DNA from: Ochrobactrum sp. CGA5
Lineage (GTDB): Bacteria; Pseudomonadota; Alphaproteobacteria; Rhizobiales; Rhizobiaceae
Assembly (NCBI RefSeq): GCF_006345815.1
Contig: NZ_VCIG01000009.1
Location: 62,001-126,000 of the forward strand
DNA: 64,000 bases
Direction of reading: 5' to 3'
Part shown: piece after piece, positions 1-8,817 of the stretch
Layout: every line of letters begins with the position of its first letter
How positions within the stretch are numbered: position 1 is the stretch's first letter
The notes under the pieces: model-generated
Databases searched by the model: none
The model's input: the letters and a program-made list of their open reading frames with translations, nothing else
Told to the model about the DNA's origin: nothing
Translations under genes and position numbers: made by a program

Positions 1-25
1 CCAGCTCAGCAGGGGTCTTGGTCAT
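1..25 (-). CDS. Start of a gene cut by the left window edge, coupled to the ParD-like gene
   Basis: Only the first eight codons are inside the window, read on the minus strand from an ATG at 25-23 (MTKTPAEL). The ATG overlaps the TGA of the upstream small gene in an ATGA arrangement, so translation is probably coupled. The function cannot be read from eight residues. ParD-like small proteins are often followed by a toxin gene, so a toxin partner is a reasonable guess, but that is inference from position only. Confidence 0.45.
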
Positions 26-234
26 GATGACTGTAACACCAGAACCGGCATTTCAACATGTGCTGCACGCAACTGCATCTGTACGATCTCGTTGAACGAC
101 AGATCGGGATGAGACTGCGCCAGCATGCCGATCTTCATCCAGTATTCGGCCTGTGCGTTGATCGAACGACACATGACGTCACTCGCCTTGCGCAGTTCCT
201 CATGCAGTTCGTCGCCGATTTTCACGATACCCAT
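22..234 (-). CDS. ParD-like antitoxin-type small protein
   Basis: A 70-residue protein starting MGIVKIGDELHEELRKAS. A short N-terminal beta strand is followed by helices (SINAQAEYWMKIGMLAQSHPDLSFNEI), the pattern of the ParD-like family (a ribbon-helix-helix fold). Such proteins usually bind DNA as dimers and neutralise a toxin encoded beside them. I start at ATG 234 because the longer frame to 321 adds an unrelated hydrophobic stretch and runs through the probable promoter. Its TGA overlaps the next ATG, so it is the first gene of a coupled pair whose second member lies outside the window. Family assignment is by recognition; toxin-antitoxin function is inferred. Confidence 0.7.
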   Translation of the reverse strand: MGIVKIGDELHEELRKASDVMCRSINAQAEYWMKIGMLAQSHPDLSFNEIVQMQLRAAHVEMPVLVLQSS

Positions 235-247
235 AAGCATTGTCCAG

Positions 248-267
248 ATTATACGATTCATATACGA
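248..267 (-). promoter_or_regulatory. Probable promoter and operator of the ParD-like gene
   Basis: On the minus strand a consensus TATAAT (253-248) lies 13 bases before the ATG at 234, which would give a very short leader. The motif ATACGA occurs twice on the plus strand (251-256 and 262-267), 11 bp apart, about one helical turn, so a ribbon-helix-helix protein could bind both on one face. No good -35 box was found, as expected if the promoter is weak or activator dependent. Confidence 0.4.
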
Positions 268-371
268 AACATATATAAACCGCATAAGTATAACCATCAA
301 GCCATACCGATAGTCGCTCAAGGAATCAAAATCACTTGCAATTAATACGGCCCCATATTATATGTCGCCGT

Positions 372-902
372 ATGGAAATAATCGAACAAAAACACCACGC
401 CCTTCTGAGCGAAATGGAACGCCGGCACAGCCCGTCCACCGACGCGCTGAAAGCCTGCTTTGAAGTCTTGTCGCTTGCTGCGGCCATTGACCGGGATTGT
501 GCCAACAGGCTTGCACCGCACAAGCTTTCCGAAGGCAAATTTATCCTGCTGTTTCTGTTGCAGAATGCGCCCAACGGTCTCTCGCCGCATGAGCTTTCAG
601 AGCGCGCGGGCGTGACGCGCGCCACCATCACCGGCCTGTTGGACGGGCTGGAGCGGGATCGTTTCCTCAAGCGTCATGCGGATAGCGAGGACCGCCGCAA
701 GCTGACTGTCCGGCTGACATCTGAAGGTTCGCTGCTGGCACAACAGCTTTTTGAAGAACATACCACATGGATTGCAAACCTGATGAGCGATCTCTCATCG
801 GGCGAACAGCAACTCCTCAGCACCTTGCTGCGCCGCATCTGGAGCCGCACCGATACCGGTCGCTCTTTCAAGATCAATGAAACCCTAAAGGATATGACAT
901 GA
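372..902 (+). CDS. MarR family transcriptional regulator
   Basis: A 176-residue winged-helix regulator. The core (about residues 45-120) contains SEGKFILLFLLQNAPNGLSP, the recognition-helix region RAGVTRATITGLLDGLERD, and the MarR wing DSEDRRKLTVRLTSEG. MarR proteins bind palindromes as dimers, usually repress their own operon and are released by small aromatic or oxidising ligands. The start is uncertain: ATG 372 has a weak ribosome site, while TTG 336 has AGGA 12 bases upstream and adds 12 residues. The TGA overlaps the ATG of the next gene (ATGA at 899-902), so the two are probably translated together and the downstream gene may be the main target. Confidence 0.85.
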   Translation: MEIIEQKHHALLSEMERRHSPSTDALKACFEVLSLAAAIDRDCANRLAPHKLSEGKFILLFLLQNAPNGLSPHELSERAGVTRATITGLLDGLERDRFLKRHADSEDRRKLTVRLTSEGSLLAQQLFEEHTTWIANLMSDLSSGEQQLLSTLLRRIWSRTDTGRSFKINETLKDMT

Positions 903-1255
903 CCCATTACCTCGCCGAACTTTATTCGCCGAAATCGAGCTGGTATGCGCTCGATGCTGAAGGCAGGCAGGCCTTCTTTGAGAAAGTTGGCGCGGGTATG
1001 AGCGGTCTTGGGGCTCTCGGTATCGAAGCTTTGGCATTAGGTCCTGTCGACGCCACAAAGCCTTTTGCGCCCAACCAAAGTTTTTTCGCCATCTGGCGTT
1101 TCCCGGACGAAGCTGCTCTCGACATGCTTATTGCCGGAATCACTGCCACCGGATGGCATGACTATTTTGACACCATCAATGCGGCAGGTGAAGGCACAGA
1201 CCTTCCCGGCCATCTGGCACAATTGGCAGGCGTGCCATTCAAGCAAGCCGCCTAA
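899..1255 (+). CDS. Small conserved hypothetical protein coupled to the MarR regulator (DUF6616-like)
   Basis: A 118-residue soluble protein without signal peptide or membrane segment, beginning MTHYLAELYSPKSSWYALDA. The alternation of strands and helices and the phrase FAIWRFPDEAALDMLIAGI suggest a small alpha/beta barrel of the dimeric ferredoxin-like type, and I associate it with the DUF6616 group. No catalytic motif is visible. It is coupled to marR by a 4-base overlap and followed by a strong terminator, so the two form a complete bicistronic unit. The function is unknown; it may be the enzyme or ligand-binding partner controlled by the MarR protein. Confidence 0.7.
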   Translation: MTHYLAELYSPKSSWYALDAEGRQAFFEKVGAGMSGLGALGIEALALGPVDATKPFAPNQSFFAIWRFPDEAALDMLIAGITATGWHDYFDTINAAGEGTDLPGHLAQLAGVPFKQAA

Positions 1256-1275
1256 GCTAATCGCCCATCACAATG

Positions 1276-1302
1276 ATGCTCCCTCTCACGGGAGCATTTT
1301 TC
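1276..1302 (+). terminator. Rho-independent terminator of the MarR operon
   Basis: Stem ATGCTCCC / GGGAGCAT with a 6-base loop, followed directly by a run of T. It lies 21 bases after the stop of the coupled hypothetical gene. Confidence 0.85.
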
Positions 1303-1331
1303 TATCCACATTTGCCCACAGATGATCCCGC

Positions 1332-1376
1332 TTGACTCTTGCCTAACTCGATTCAATACTGGAACATATAGAGAAC
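1332..1376 (+). promoter_or_regulatory. SOS promoter with LexA box for imuA-imuB-dnaE2
   Basis: GAAC at 1362-1365 and GAAC at 1373-1376 are separated by exactly 7 bases, the alphaproteobacterial LexA operator (GTTC-N7-GTTC read on the other strand). Just upstream are TTGACT (1332-1337) and, 17 bases later, AATACT (1355-1360), a plausible sigma-70 promoter. LexA bound here would cover the transcription start. The imuA start codon is 18 bases beyond the box. Confidence 0.85.
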
Positions 1377-1394
1377 AAAAGATGGAATCTAGAC

Positions 1395-2246
1395 GTGAGC
1401 GGCATCGACATCGCGGCGCTGCGGCGCATGGTTATGACCATTGAAGGCAATGATCAGCAAGGTAGTTTTGCAAATCAGGGGCAAACGGGCTTCGGGCGGG
1501 CGCGCAGTTTCACGCTCGGCCATGCCGGAACCGATGCAGCCTTTCCGCATGGCCTTAGAGGCGATGCGCTGCATGAGGTTTTTGCCGAAAACCCTGGCGC
1601 GCACATGGCCGCGACCGGCTTTGCCCTCGCCTTTGCCGTCCGCGCCGCAGAACGTACCACAGCCCCCCGGCGCCCGATTATCTGGATTGAGGAAGAACGG
1701 GCATCAAGCGAGTATGGCGGACTTTATCCGCCGGGACTTCATGCCTTCGGGATCGATCCGTCGCGACTTCTGATCGTACACTGCCCCACGGCACAGGATG
1801 TCCTGAAGGCGGCAAACGATGCGCTGGAAGCCGGAAGTGGCAGCAAGGCATCGCATCTTGTTTCCGGCGTCGTCGCCTCCGTGACAGGCCAGCCGAAATG
1901 TCTCGACCTGACCGCCTCGCGTCGCCTGTTACTTGCAACCGAAACCGCACAACTGCCCGTCATTCTGCTCAGGAGCCACCGCACGGGCGTGCAGAGCGCA
2001 GCGGTCAGTCGCTGGCGGGTGGCCCCCGCGCCATCCCGTTCAAGCGGAGCAAACGCACCCGGCAAGCCTGTCTTTTCGGCGGTTCTGGAACGCAATCGCC
2101 ACGGCACATGCGGGCAGTGGATCATGGAATGGAACAATGAAACCCAGAAATTTAGTGCAAACGAACGGGATGGCAGAACGTCTGTTTCTCGCCCTCTGGT
2201 TTCCGTTTCTGCCGACCGACCGGCTTCGCAGCAGCGCTCCGCCTGA
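1395..2246 (+). CDS. imuA: ImuA, SOS mutagenesis protein (RecA-like accessory factor)
   Basis: A 283-residue protein with a GTG start, first gene of the LexA-controlled mutasome cassette. The pattern GLRGDALHEVFAENPGAHMAATGFALAFAVR matches the RecA/SulA-like ImuA family, and the C-terminus (RWRVAPAPS, then NRHGTCGQWIMEWN) is the usual ImuA ending. No Walker A motif is evident. In better-studied bacteria ImuA works with ImuB and DnaE2 in damage-induced translesion synthesis. The 3' end overlaps imuB by about 110 bases (or 77 with the later imuB start), suggesting tight coupling. The length is slightly above the usual 230-260 residues because of the tail after the conserved W-x-M-E-W motif. Confidence 0.88.
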   Translation: MSGIDIAALRRMVMTIEGNDQQGSFANQGQTGFGRARSFTLGHAGTDAAFPHGLRGDALHEVFAENPGAHMAATGFALAFAVRAAERTTAPRRPIIWIEEERASSEYGGLYPPGLHAFGIDPSRLLIVHCPTAQDVLKAANDALEAGSGSKASHLVSGVVASVTGQPKCLDLTASRRLLLATETAQLPVILLRSHRTGVQSAAVSRWRVAPAPSRSSGANAPGKPVFSAVLERNRHGTCGQWIMEWNNETQKFSANERDGRTSVSRPLVSVSADRPASQQRSA

Positions 2247-3735
2247 CGGAAAGCCGCGCCTGCCTTTAATCGTGACCGAGCGCACGGCCAATGCGCTGCG
2301 CCTGACGGCGGTGGATGCAGCAGCGGCAAAGCTTGGTCTTTTTCCCGGCATGGCGCTGACGGATGCACGCGCCCGTGTGGAAAGGCTAGAAGTAGCAGCG
2401 GCGGCACCGGAACATGATACGGCATTGCTCAAGCGTCTTGCTCATTGGTGCGAACGCTACACGCCGCTTGTCGCCTTCGACCAGCCGCATGGGCTGATGC
2501 TCGACATAACCGGCTGCGCGCATCTTTTTGGCGGGCTCGACACCATGCGTGCAGACGCGGTCAGGCGTCTGGAACGAGCCGGGCTTGGCGTACAGGCGGC
2601 GATTGCCGATAACAGTTTTGCCGCGCGGCTTCTGGCGCGGGGCTCCAAGGGCGGTGTTTTCAGCAAAGCGGAGGCCGACCGGCTGCTTCCCCGTCTGCCG
2701 CTCTCCGCGCTTGAACTGACACAGGCCACGGAAACCGGTCTCAAGCGCGCCGGATTGAAACGCATCGGCGATGTGATGGAGCTTCCGCGTGCTGCACTCA
2801 CCGCCCGTTTCGGCACCGATCTTGCGATCCGGCTCGACCGGCTGACGCGGCGCGAGCGCGCACCAATTTCACCCTTGCGCATCATGCCGCTCAGGAGCGT
2901 CGAGCGCCGCATGTCAGAACCGATCACCGCGATGGAACTGGTCGAACACATCTTGCAGGAACTGGCACAGGAGCTTTTTACGCAGCTTGAACCGGAGGGC
3001 AAAGGCGCACTTCTGATTGAAGCCTCCTTCTTCCGTGTCGATGGCGAAGTGCGCCATATCCACATTGAGACCGGCCAGCCTTTGCGCAACGACAAGGTCT
3101 TCCTGCGCCTTGCGCGTGAAAGGCTCAAGGCCTTGACCTCCCCACTTGATGCCGGTTTCGGCTTCGACATGATCCGGCTGGCAGCGCTGCGCAGCGCGCC
3201 AATCGCCCAGCGCCAGATGGGGCTAGACCAGCATAAGGAAGATGAAGCCGGGTTCGGCCAGCTTGTTGACCGGCTTTCGGCACGGCTTGGACAGAACCGT
3301 GTTCTCGTTGCCTTTTCGCGCAACACGCATATTCCCGAGCGGGCCTTCGGCCTGCACCCTGCCCTGCACACGGACGGCAAGGGCGAAGCCGATTTTGAAA
3401 GCGCGCGAATGCTTTCCCCGGCACTTCCTGGTGACCCGCCTGCCCGTCCCATAAAACTGTTTTGCCCGCCACAGCCAATCGAAAGCGTGGCGGAAGTGCC
3501 TGATAGTCCGCCTTCGTTCTTCCTGTGGCGGCGGGTGCGCCACCATGTGCGCCTTGCCGAAGGGCCGGAAAGGATCGAGCCGGAATGGTGGCGCACAATC
3601 GGTCAGGACGTTCCGCAACTGCGCGATTATTACCGGGTGGAAGACGAAAACGGCCAGCGCTTCTGGATTTTCCGCGAGGGGCTTTATGACGGTGCCAATC
3701 ATCCTCGCTGGTTTCTGCATGGACTGTTCGCGTGA
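2137..3735 (+). CDS. imuB: ImuB, catalytically inactive Y-family polymerase homologue
   Basis: A 532-residue Y-family polymerase-like protein. It begins MKPRNLVQTNGMAERLFLALWFPFLPTDRL; the second methionine (2170) is an alternative start giving 521 residues. The acidic metal-binding residues of active Y-family polymerases are missing from the N-terminal strand, where ALWFPFLPTD replaces a D-x-D-like segment. This is typical of ImuB, which acts as a hub linking the sliding clamp, ImuA and DnaE2. A helix-hairpin-helix/little-finger region follows (about 230-350). The frame stays open upstream to 1933, but that part is antisense-like overlap with imuA. The TGA overlaps the dnaE2 ATG. Confidence 0.88.
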   Translation: MKPRNLVQTNGMAERLFLALWFPFLPTDRLRSSAPPDGKPRLPLIVTERTANALRLTAVDAAAAKLGLFPGMALTDARARVERLEVAAAAPEHDTALLKRLAHWCERYTPLVAFDQPHGLMLDITGCAHLFGGLDTMRADAVRRLERAGLGVQAAIADNSFAARLLARGSKGGVFSKAEADRLLPRLPLSALELTQATETGLKRAGLKRIGDVMELPRAALTARFGTDLAIRLDRLTRRERAPISPLRIMPLRSVERRMSEPITAMELVEHILQELAQELFTQLEPEGKGALLIEASFFRVDGEVRHIHIETGQPLRNDKVFLRLARERLKALTSPLDAGFGFDMIRLAALRSAPIAQRQMGLDQHKEDEAGFGQLVDRLSARLGQNRVLVAFSRNTHIPERAFGLHPALHTDGKGEADFESARMLSPALPGDPPARPIKLFCPPQPIESVAEVPDSPPSFFLWRRVRHHVRLAEGPERIEPEWWRTIGQDVPQLRDYYRVEDENGQRFWIFREGLYDGANHPRWFLHGLFA

Positions 3736-6700
3736 TGGCTCATTATTTCGAAATGGCTGCTGCCAGCAATTTTTCCTTCCTTTGCGGCGCTTCGCATCCG
3801 CAGGAAATGGTATTGCGTGCGCATGAGCTTGGCCTGTCGGGTATCGGCATTGCCGACCGCAACACGCTGGCCGGTGTGGTGCGGGCACATGCGGCATGGA
3901 AGGATTTTCGCAAGACTTGCGATTTCCGGCTTTTCATCGGCTGCCGTCTGTCATTCACCGACGGCACGCCGGATATGGTCGTCTATCCGCGTGATCGCCC
4001 GGCCTATGGGCAATTATGCCGCCTGCTGACGGAGGGCAAGACACGCGCCGCCATCAAGGGGGAATGCCATCTCGAATGGAGCGACCTGCTGTTTCGCGCC
4101 CGACAGTTCCAGATCGCTGTCTTTCCGCCTGACGACGACCAGCCGGATTTTGCCGCACGTCTGACGGAGATTGCGCAAGCTGCCCCCGGCTCGGTCTGGC
4201 TGGCGCTCGCCATGCCGCATCAGGGCCATGACGGACGCCGCGCAGAGCGGATCGCCCGTTTTGCAACGGAAGCCAATGTGCCGCTGCTCGCCACCAATGA
4301 CGCGCTCTATCATCACCCCGACCGCCGCGCACTTCAGGACGTGCTGACGGCCACGCGCCATCACACGACAGTTTTCGATGCCGGCCGGCTTCTCGAGAAA
4401 AATGCCGAACGCCACATCAAACCGCCAAAGGAAATGCTGCGGCTGTTCCGCGATTATCCTGAAGCCGTCGCGGCAACCGCCGATTTCGTCGCGCCCATTA
4501 CCTTCCAGCTTGATGAGCTGAAATATGCCTATCCCGATGAACCCATCCCGCCCGGCAAGACAGCGCAACAGCATCTGCATGATCTCACCTGGGAAGGTGC
4601 CGCCCGTCATTACGGCGCGGACAGCATACCGCCAAAAGTACAGACACTGATCCATAAGGAGCTGGCGCTGATCGAGAAGCTGCAATATGCGGCTTATTTT
4701 CTCACCGTCTATGACATTGTGAGCTATGCCCGCGAGAAAGGCATTCTATGTCAGGGGCGCGGTTCAGCCGCCAATTCCGTCGTATGCTTCTGCCTTGGCG
4801 TCACCGGTGTGGACCCGACACAGGTCGATCTCCTGTTCGAACGCTTCATCTCCGCCGAGCGCCAGGAGCCGCCGGATATCGACGTCGATTTCGAGCATGA
4901 GCGCCGCGAAGAGGTGATGCAATATGTCTATGAGCGCTACACCAGAGATCGCGCAGCCATTGTCGCAACGGTCATCAGCTATCGTTCCCGCAGTGCGATC
5001 CGCGATGTGGGCAAGGCGCTGGGGCTGACCGAAGACGTAACAGCAGTGCTTGCCAATACGGTCTGGGGCATATCGGGCGGTGGCATCGACAAGCAGCATA
5101 TAAGACAGGCGGGGCTTGATCCCGACAATCCCATCATCCGCTGCGCGGTGGAACTCGCCATTACGCTGATCGGCTTTCCACGTCATCTGTCGCAGCATGT
5201 CGGCGGCTTCGTGCTCACCCGTGACCGGCTGGACGAAACCGTGCCCATTGGCCCGGCGGCGATGGACAAGCGATCGTTCATTGAGTGGGACAAGGACGAT
5301 ATCGACGAGGTGGGACTGATGAAGGTGGATGTGCTGTCGCTCGGCATGCTCACCTGCATCCGCAAGGCCTTCGACCTCATTCACCAGCATAAGCCGCAGC
5401 TTTACCGCGGAGAAAAGCTGGCACTGGCCAACCTGCCTCGCGAAGACCAAACTGTCTATGACATGCTGTGCAAAGGGGATTCACTCGGTGTTTTTCAGGT
5501 GGAAAGCCGCGCCCAGATGAACATGCTGCCGCGCCTGCGCCCGCGTGAGTTCTATGATCTCGTCATCGAGGTCGCCATCGTACGGCCCGGCCCCATTCAG
5601 GGCGACATGGTCCATCCCTATCTGCGGCGGCGAAACAATGAAGAACCCTGCACCTTGCCATCGCCAGCGCCGGAATATGGGCCACCCGACGAGTTGCTAC
5701 AAATTCTCGGCAAGACCAAAGGGGTGCCGCTGTTTCAGGAACAGGCGATGCGCATAGCCATGGAGGCCGCAAAATTCACACCGGATGAAGCCAACCAGTT
5801 GCGCCGCGCCATGGCCACTTTCCGCAAGATGGGCACCATCCACACGATGGAGAAGAAGATGATCGACGGCATGGTCAGTCGTGGCTACGATCGGAGCTTT
5901 GCCGAAAACTGCTTCAACCAGATCAAGGGGTTCGGCGAATATGGCTTCCCCGAAAGCCATGCGGCAAGCTTTGCGCATCTGGTCTATATTTCGGCATGGA
6001 TAAAGTGCCACCATCCGGAAGTATTCGCCGCAGCGCTTCTCAATTCCCAGCCTATGGGTTTTTATGCTCCCGCCCAAATCATACGCGATGCGCGCGAACA
6101 TGGCGTGACGGTGCTGCCTGTCGATGTGAACGTCAGCCATTGGGATAATATTCTGGAGGATACGCTCGATATCCGACCGGCGCTGCGGCTCGGCTTCCGG
6201 CAGATCGACGGCTTTTCCAAACGGGATACCGAGCTCCTGATTGCAGACCGGCAGGAACCTTACCGCACCATTGAGGACATGCATCGACGGCTCCGGCTCG
6301 ACCGCCGCGCCTTCACGCTTTTGGCCGATGCCGATGCCTTCGGCTCACTCGATATCGACCGCCGTGCAGCACTGTGGGCCGTGCGCCGTCTGCCCAATGA
6401 CGAAACGCTGCCGCTTTTCCGTGCCGCCGCAACCAGCGAGCTGGCGGACGAGCCGCGCACGAAGCTTCCTGAAATGGCCGCATCCGAACATGTGATTGCC
6501 GATTACGAGACGACACGGCTCTCGCTGAAAGGGCATCCGCTGCAATATCTGCGCGAGGGACTGGCAGCGGAAGGCGTTTCCACCTGTCGCGCGGTGCAGG
6601 AAGGCGCCGACGGACGCCGCATGAAAGTGGCAGGCGTCGTCACCGTGCGCCAGCGCCCCGGCAGTGCCAAAGGCGTGGTTTTCCTCACCATCGAGGATGA

Positions 6701-6968
6701 AACCGGCATTGCCAATATTGTCGTCTGGGCGAAGATCATGAAAGCGTTTCGCCGCGAAGTGATGGGCGCGCGGTTGATCCATATCGAAGGCCGCATCCAG
6801 CGCAGCCCCGAAGGGGTCGTGCATCTGGTGGCGTCAAAGTTGCAGGACCGTTCGGCAGCATTGATCGAAATGAGCGGGCGCGAAACACAGCGCCTCGTCG
6901 CTCCATCCCAGACGGCTCATCATCCGCGCAATGTGAGGATTATGCCGAACTCACGCGACTTCCATTAG
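3735..6968 (+). CDS. dnaE2: DnaE2, error-prone DNA polymerase III alpha subunit
   Basis: A 1077-residue C-family polymerase. The N-terminal PHP domain starts MAHYFEMAAASNFSFLCGAS and contains GIGIADRNTLAG. The palm carries the catalytic PDIDVDFEHERRE near residue 380 with GRGSAANSVVCFCLGV upstream. Fingers, helix-hairpin-helix and a C-terminal OB fold (GVVFLTIEDETGIANIVVW) follow. It is somewhat shorter than the replicative DnaE1 (about 1160), as expected for DnaE2. The ATG at 3735 shares a base with the imuB stop, so all three proteins are made from one SOS message. Role: damage-induced translesion synthesis and mutagenesis. Confidence 0.95.
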   Translation: MAHYFEMAAASNFSFLCGASHPQEMVLRAHELGLSGIGIADRNTLAGVVRAHAAWKDFRKTCDFRLFIGCRLSFTDGTPDMVVYPRDRPAYGQLCRLLTEGKTRAAIKGECHLEWSDLLFRARQFQIAVFPPDDDQPDFAARLTEIAQAAPGSVWLALAMPHQGHDGRRAERIARFATEANVPLLATNDALYHHPDRRALQDVLTATRHHTTVFDAGRLLEKNAERHIKPPKEMLRLFRDYPEAVAATADFVAPITFQLDELKYAYPDEPIPPGKTAQQHLHDLTWEGAARHYGADSIPPKVQTLIHKELALIEKLQYAAYFLTVYDIVSYAREKGILCQGRGSAANSVVCFCLGVTGVDPTQVDLLFERFISAERQEPPDIDVDFEHERREEVMQYVYERYTRDRAAIVATVISYRSRSAIRDVGKALGLTEDVTAVLANTVWGISGGGIDKQHIRQAGLDPDNPIIRCAVELAITLIGFPRHLSQHVGGFVLTRDRLDETVPIGPAAMDKRSFIEWDKDDIDEVGLMKVDVLSLGMLTCIRKAFDLIHQHKPQLYRGEKLALANLPREDQTVYDMLCKGDSLGVFQVESRAQMNMLPRLRPREFYDLVIEVAIVRPGPIQGDMVHPYLRRRNNEEPCTLPSPAPEYGPPDELLQILGKTKGVPLFQEQAMRIAMEAAKFTPDEANQLRRAMATFRKMGTIHTMEKKMIDGMVSRGYDRSFAENCFNQIKGFGEYGFPESHAASFAHLVYISAWIKCHHPEVFAAALLNSQPMGFYAPAQIIRDAREHGVTVLPVDVNVSHWDNILEDTLDIRPALRLGFRQIDGFSKRDTELLIADRQEPYRTIEDMHRRLRLDRRAFTLLADADAFGSLDIDRRAALWAVRRLPNDETLPLFRAAATSELADEPRTKLPEMAASEHVIADYETTRLSLKGHPLQYLREGLAAEGVSTCRAVQEGADGRRMKVAGVVTVRQRPGSAKGVVFLTIEDETGIANIVVWAKIMKAFRREVMGARLIHIEGRIQRSPEGVVHLVASKLQDRSAALIEMSGRETQRLVAPSQTAHHPRNVRIMPNSRDFH

Positions 6969-7108
6969 GATTCAGTTTCTGACGGCCTGCAAATGGCACA
7001 CTTCTGCGCTTCCGGTGCTCATGTACCTTAAAGTAAATTCCGCTCCGGTTCTCGCAAACCACCATTTTCGGCACGTCATAAACTGAATCCGCGACGCCGC
7101 CCTTTTCG

Positions 7109-7765
7109 TTAATTCCACGCGCCAACGAACAACACCGCGCAATAATGCAGCGCCGCGCCCACCACGACAAAACCGTGCCAGATGGCATTCTGAAATCGCA
7201 AGCGCTCCCAGACATGGAAGATCACACCCAGCGAGTAGACCATACCACCGGCTGCAATCAGCCAGAAGACCGCAGGCGGCAGCGACTGCACCATCGTGTC
7301 ATAGACCATCACCCCGCTCCAGCCGAGCGCCAGATAAAGCAAGATCGACAGCCGGTCGAAACGCCCCGGCATAAACAGTTTCAGCATGATGCCAATAAAA
7401 GCCACGCCCCAGACAAAGAGAAGCAACGGCAGCGCGCGATCCCCCATATGTACGGCGAAAGGCGTGTAAGTTCCGGCAATGAGAAGATAAATCGCCGAAT
7501 GGTCGAAACGGCGCAGAAACCATTTGGTCGGCGAAACCGGCCAGATATTGTAGACGGCTGAAATTCCGAGCGCAGCCAGAAGGCTCGCGAGATAGACCCC
7601 CGACGAAATCGAGGTCGCCGCAGGCATGTTCGGCAGGAAATAAACCAGCATGGCAATAGCGCCAGCAAACGCCAACCCGACACCCAGCACATGGATGACG
7701 CCATCGGCCCACAGTTCGGCCCGGTCATATTTCCATTTGACTGGATGAGGCAGCCTTACATTCAT
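7109..7765 (-). CDS. Hemolysin III / PAQR family membrane protein
   Basis: A 218-residue protein with about seven membrane segments. It starts at ATG 7765 (MNVRLPHPVKWKYDRAELWADGVIHVLG), where AGGGAA lies 7 bases upstream; the longer frame to 7870 translates an intergenic repeat. Conserved features include the N-terminal E-x-W-x-D-x-x-x-H, FDHSAIYLLIAGTYTP in the middle and FHVWERLRFQNAIWHGFVVVGAALHY at the end, with the Ser, Asp and His residues thought to bind zinc in the PAQR superfamily. Bacterial members are called hemolysin III or YqfA, although a haemolytic role is not established for most. It appears to be monocistronic. Confidence 0.88.
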   Translation of the reverse strand: MNVRLPHPVKWKYDRAELWADGVIHVLGVGLAFAGAIAMLVYFLPNMPAATSISSGVYLASLLAALGISAVYNIWPVSPTKWFLRRFDHSAIYLLIAGTYTPFAVHMGDRALPLLLFVWGVAFIGIMLKLFMPGRFDRLSILLYLALGWSGVMVYDTMVQSLPPAVFWLIAAGGMVYSLGVIFHVWERLRFQNAIWHGFVVVGAALHYCAVLFVGAWN

Positions 7766-7786
7766 AGAATTTCCCTGTCTTCGGTT

Positions 7787-7887
7787 CCAGAGCGCGTTTC
7801 GAACTGATTGAATCAGATCGGCGCTCTGGTCCTTTGTTTTAACGCGCATCTTTTCCGAAAACCGTTTCACACTTTTCGGGATGCGCT
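7787..7887. repeat. Bru-RS-like palindromic intergenic repeat
   Basis: A 101-bp element made of two hairpins. CCAGAGCGC (7787-7795) pairs with GCGCTCTGG (7821-7829), and GCGCATC (7844-7850) pairs with GATGCGC (7880-7886). The second arm pair encloses TTTTCCGAAAACCG-type sequence. Size and layout resemble the Bru-RS elements described in Brucella and related rhizobial intergenic repeats. Further copies or fragments in this window are at 17088-17131, 20501-20601, about 22790-22875 and 59448-59546. Confidence 0.7.
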
Positions 7888-7945
7888 CTCAACAGGAAAC
7901 TGCCATCACTTTGCAGCGTCAAGATGACAGTTGGTTGATACGAAA

Positions 7946-8803
7946 TTATTGCGCTGCCGGTGTGTAGGAGGCCTGAACTGGCGCAACGCCGGGGAGCGGT
8001 GCTGCTCCGCCTTCCGGCAAGGACGCCGGTTGGATGGAAGCGGCTGCATCACGGGTCGGGCCCTTGCGCTTCCAGCTTCCGTCGAGGCCGGTTTCCTGCA
8101 ACATTCCCTTGCGCTTGGCGTCGTAGTAATAGCCGCGCGCATAATAGCGAACTGCCTGGCTCTCATCGCCATCCGCCACCTTATAAGCGCCGGATAGATA
8201 ACGAACCGCATATTTCAGATTGGTTTCCGCATCCAAAAGGCCCTTGGCCGATCCCGTATAGCCCATACCGCGCGCGGTCGGATGGCTGATCTGCATCAAG
8301 CCCCAATAGGGCCCGTTGCGCGCAGCCGGATTGAACCGGCTTTCGCGCTGCACCACCCGGCGTACAAGGCGCTCCGGCACGTCATAGGCAACGGAATATT
8401 TGGTGATCAGCGCATCGAGATTTTCGGGCGCATGATCCGGCGTCTCGAAAGCCATATTGGCCGCAACGGATGCCGGTGAAGCGGCGGCCTGCGCACCGGC
8501 ATAGGCCATCATCGGTTCGGACTGGCCGCGAACGCCGGGAACAGGAACACGGGCAGGCAGGACCGGATCGGAAGGGTCGGTCACGGCTGCTACAGTCTGC
8601 GTTCCGGCAACCGCGCTTGCATCGGCGGTCGCCGTGCCTGCTGCGGATGCGGTCTGGCTGGATGCATCGGTCTGCGTAATCAGCGCCGTTTTCACCGGCT
8701 TGCCGTCATTGGTGGTGTTGCAGGCGCTGAGCACCACGGCACAACCGACAAGCACAAAGCCCTTGCGGACCAGATCAGCGGGAAAAGAAAGCGCGTGACG
8801 CAT
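7946..8803 (-). CDS. Lytic transglycosylase lipoprotein (SLT domain)
   Basis: A 285-residue exported lipoprotein. The signal peptide ends in VVLSACN, a lipobox with the acylated Cys near residue 28. A low-complexity Ala/Thr-rich linker follows, and the SLT goose-lysozyme-like domain occupies about residues 130-240: VVQRESRFNPAARNGPYWGL carries the catalytic Glu, followed by MQISHPTARGMGY and YAVRYLSGAYKVADGDESQA. It cleaves peptidoglycan glycan strands from the membrane surface. A 62-residue gene lies 14 bases upstream and is probably in the same operon. The tail after residue 250 has no recognised domain. Confidence 0.9.
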   Translation of the reverse strand: MRHALSFPADLVRKGFVLVGCAVVLSACNTTNDGKPVKTALITQTDASSQTASAAGTATADASAVAGTQTVAAVTDPSDPVLPARVPVPGVRGQSEPMMAYAGAQAAASPASVAANMAFETPDHAPENLDALITKYSVAYDVPERLVRRVVQRESRFNPAARNGPYWGLMQISHPTARGMGYTGSAKGLLDAETNLKYAVRYLSGAYKVADGDESQAVRYYARGYYYDAKRKGMLQETGLDGSWKRKGPTRDAAASIQPASLPEGGAAPLPGVAPVQASYTPAAQ

Positions 8804-8817
8804 GAGCGGATCCGTTC

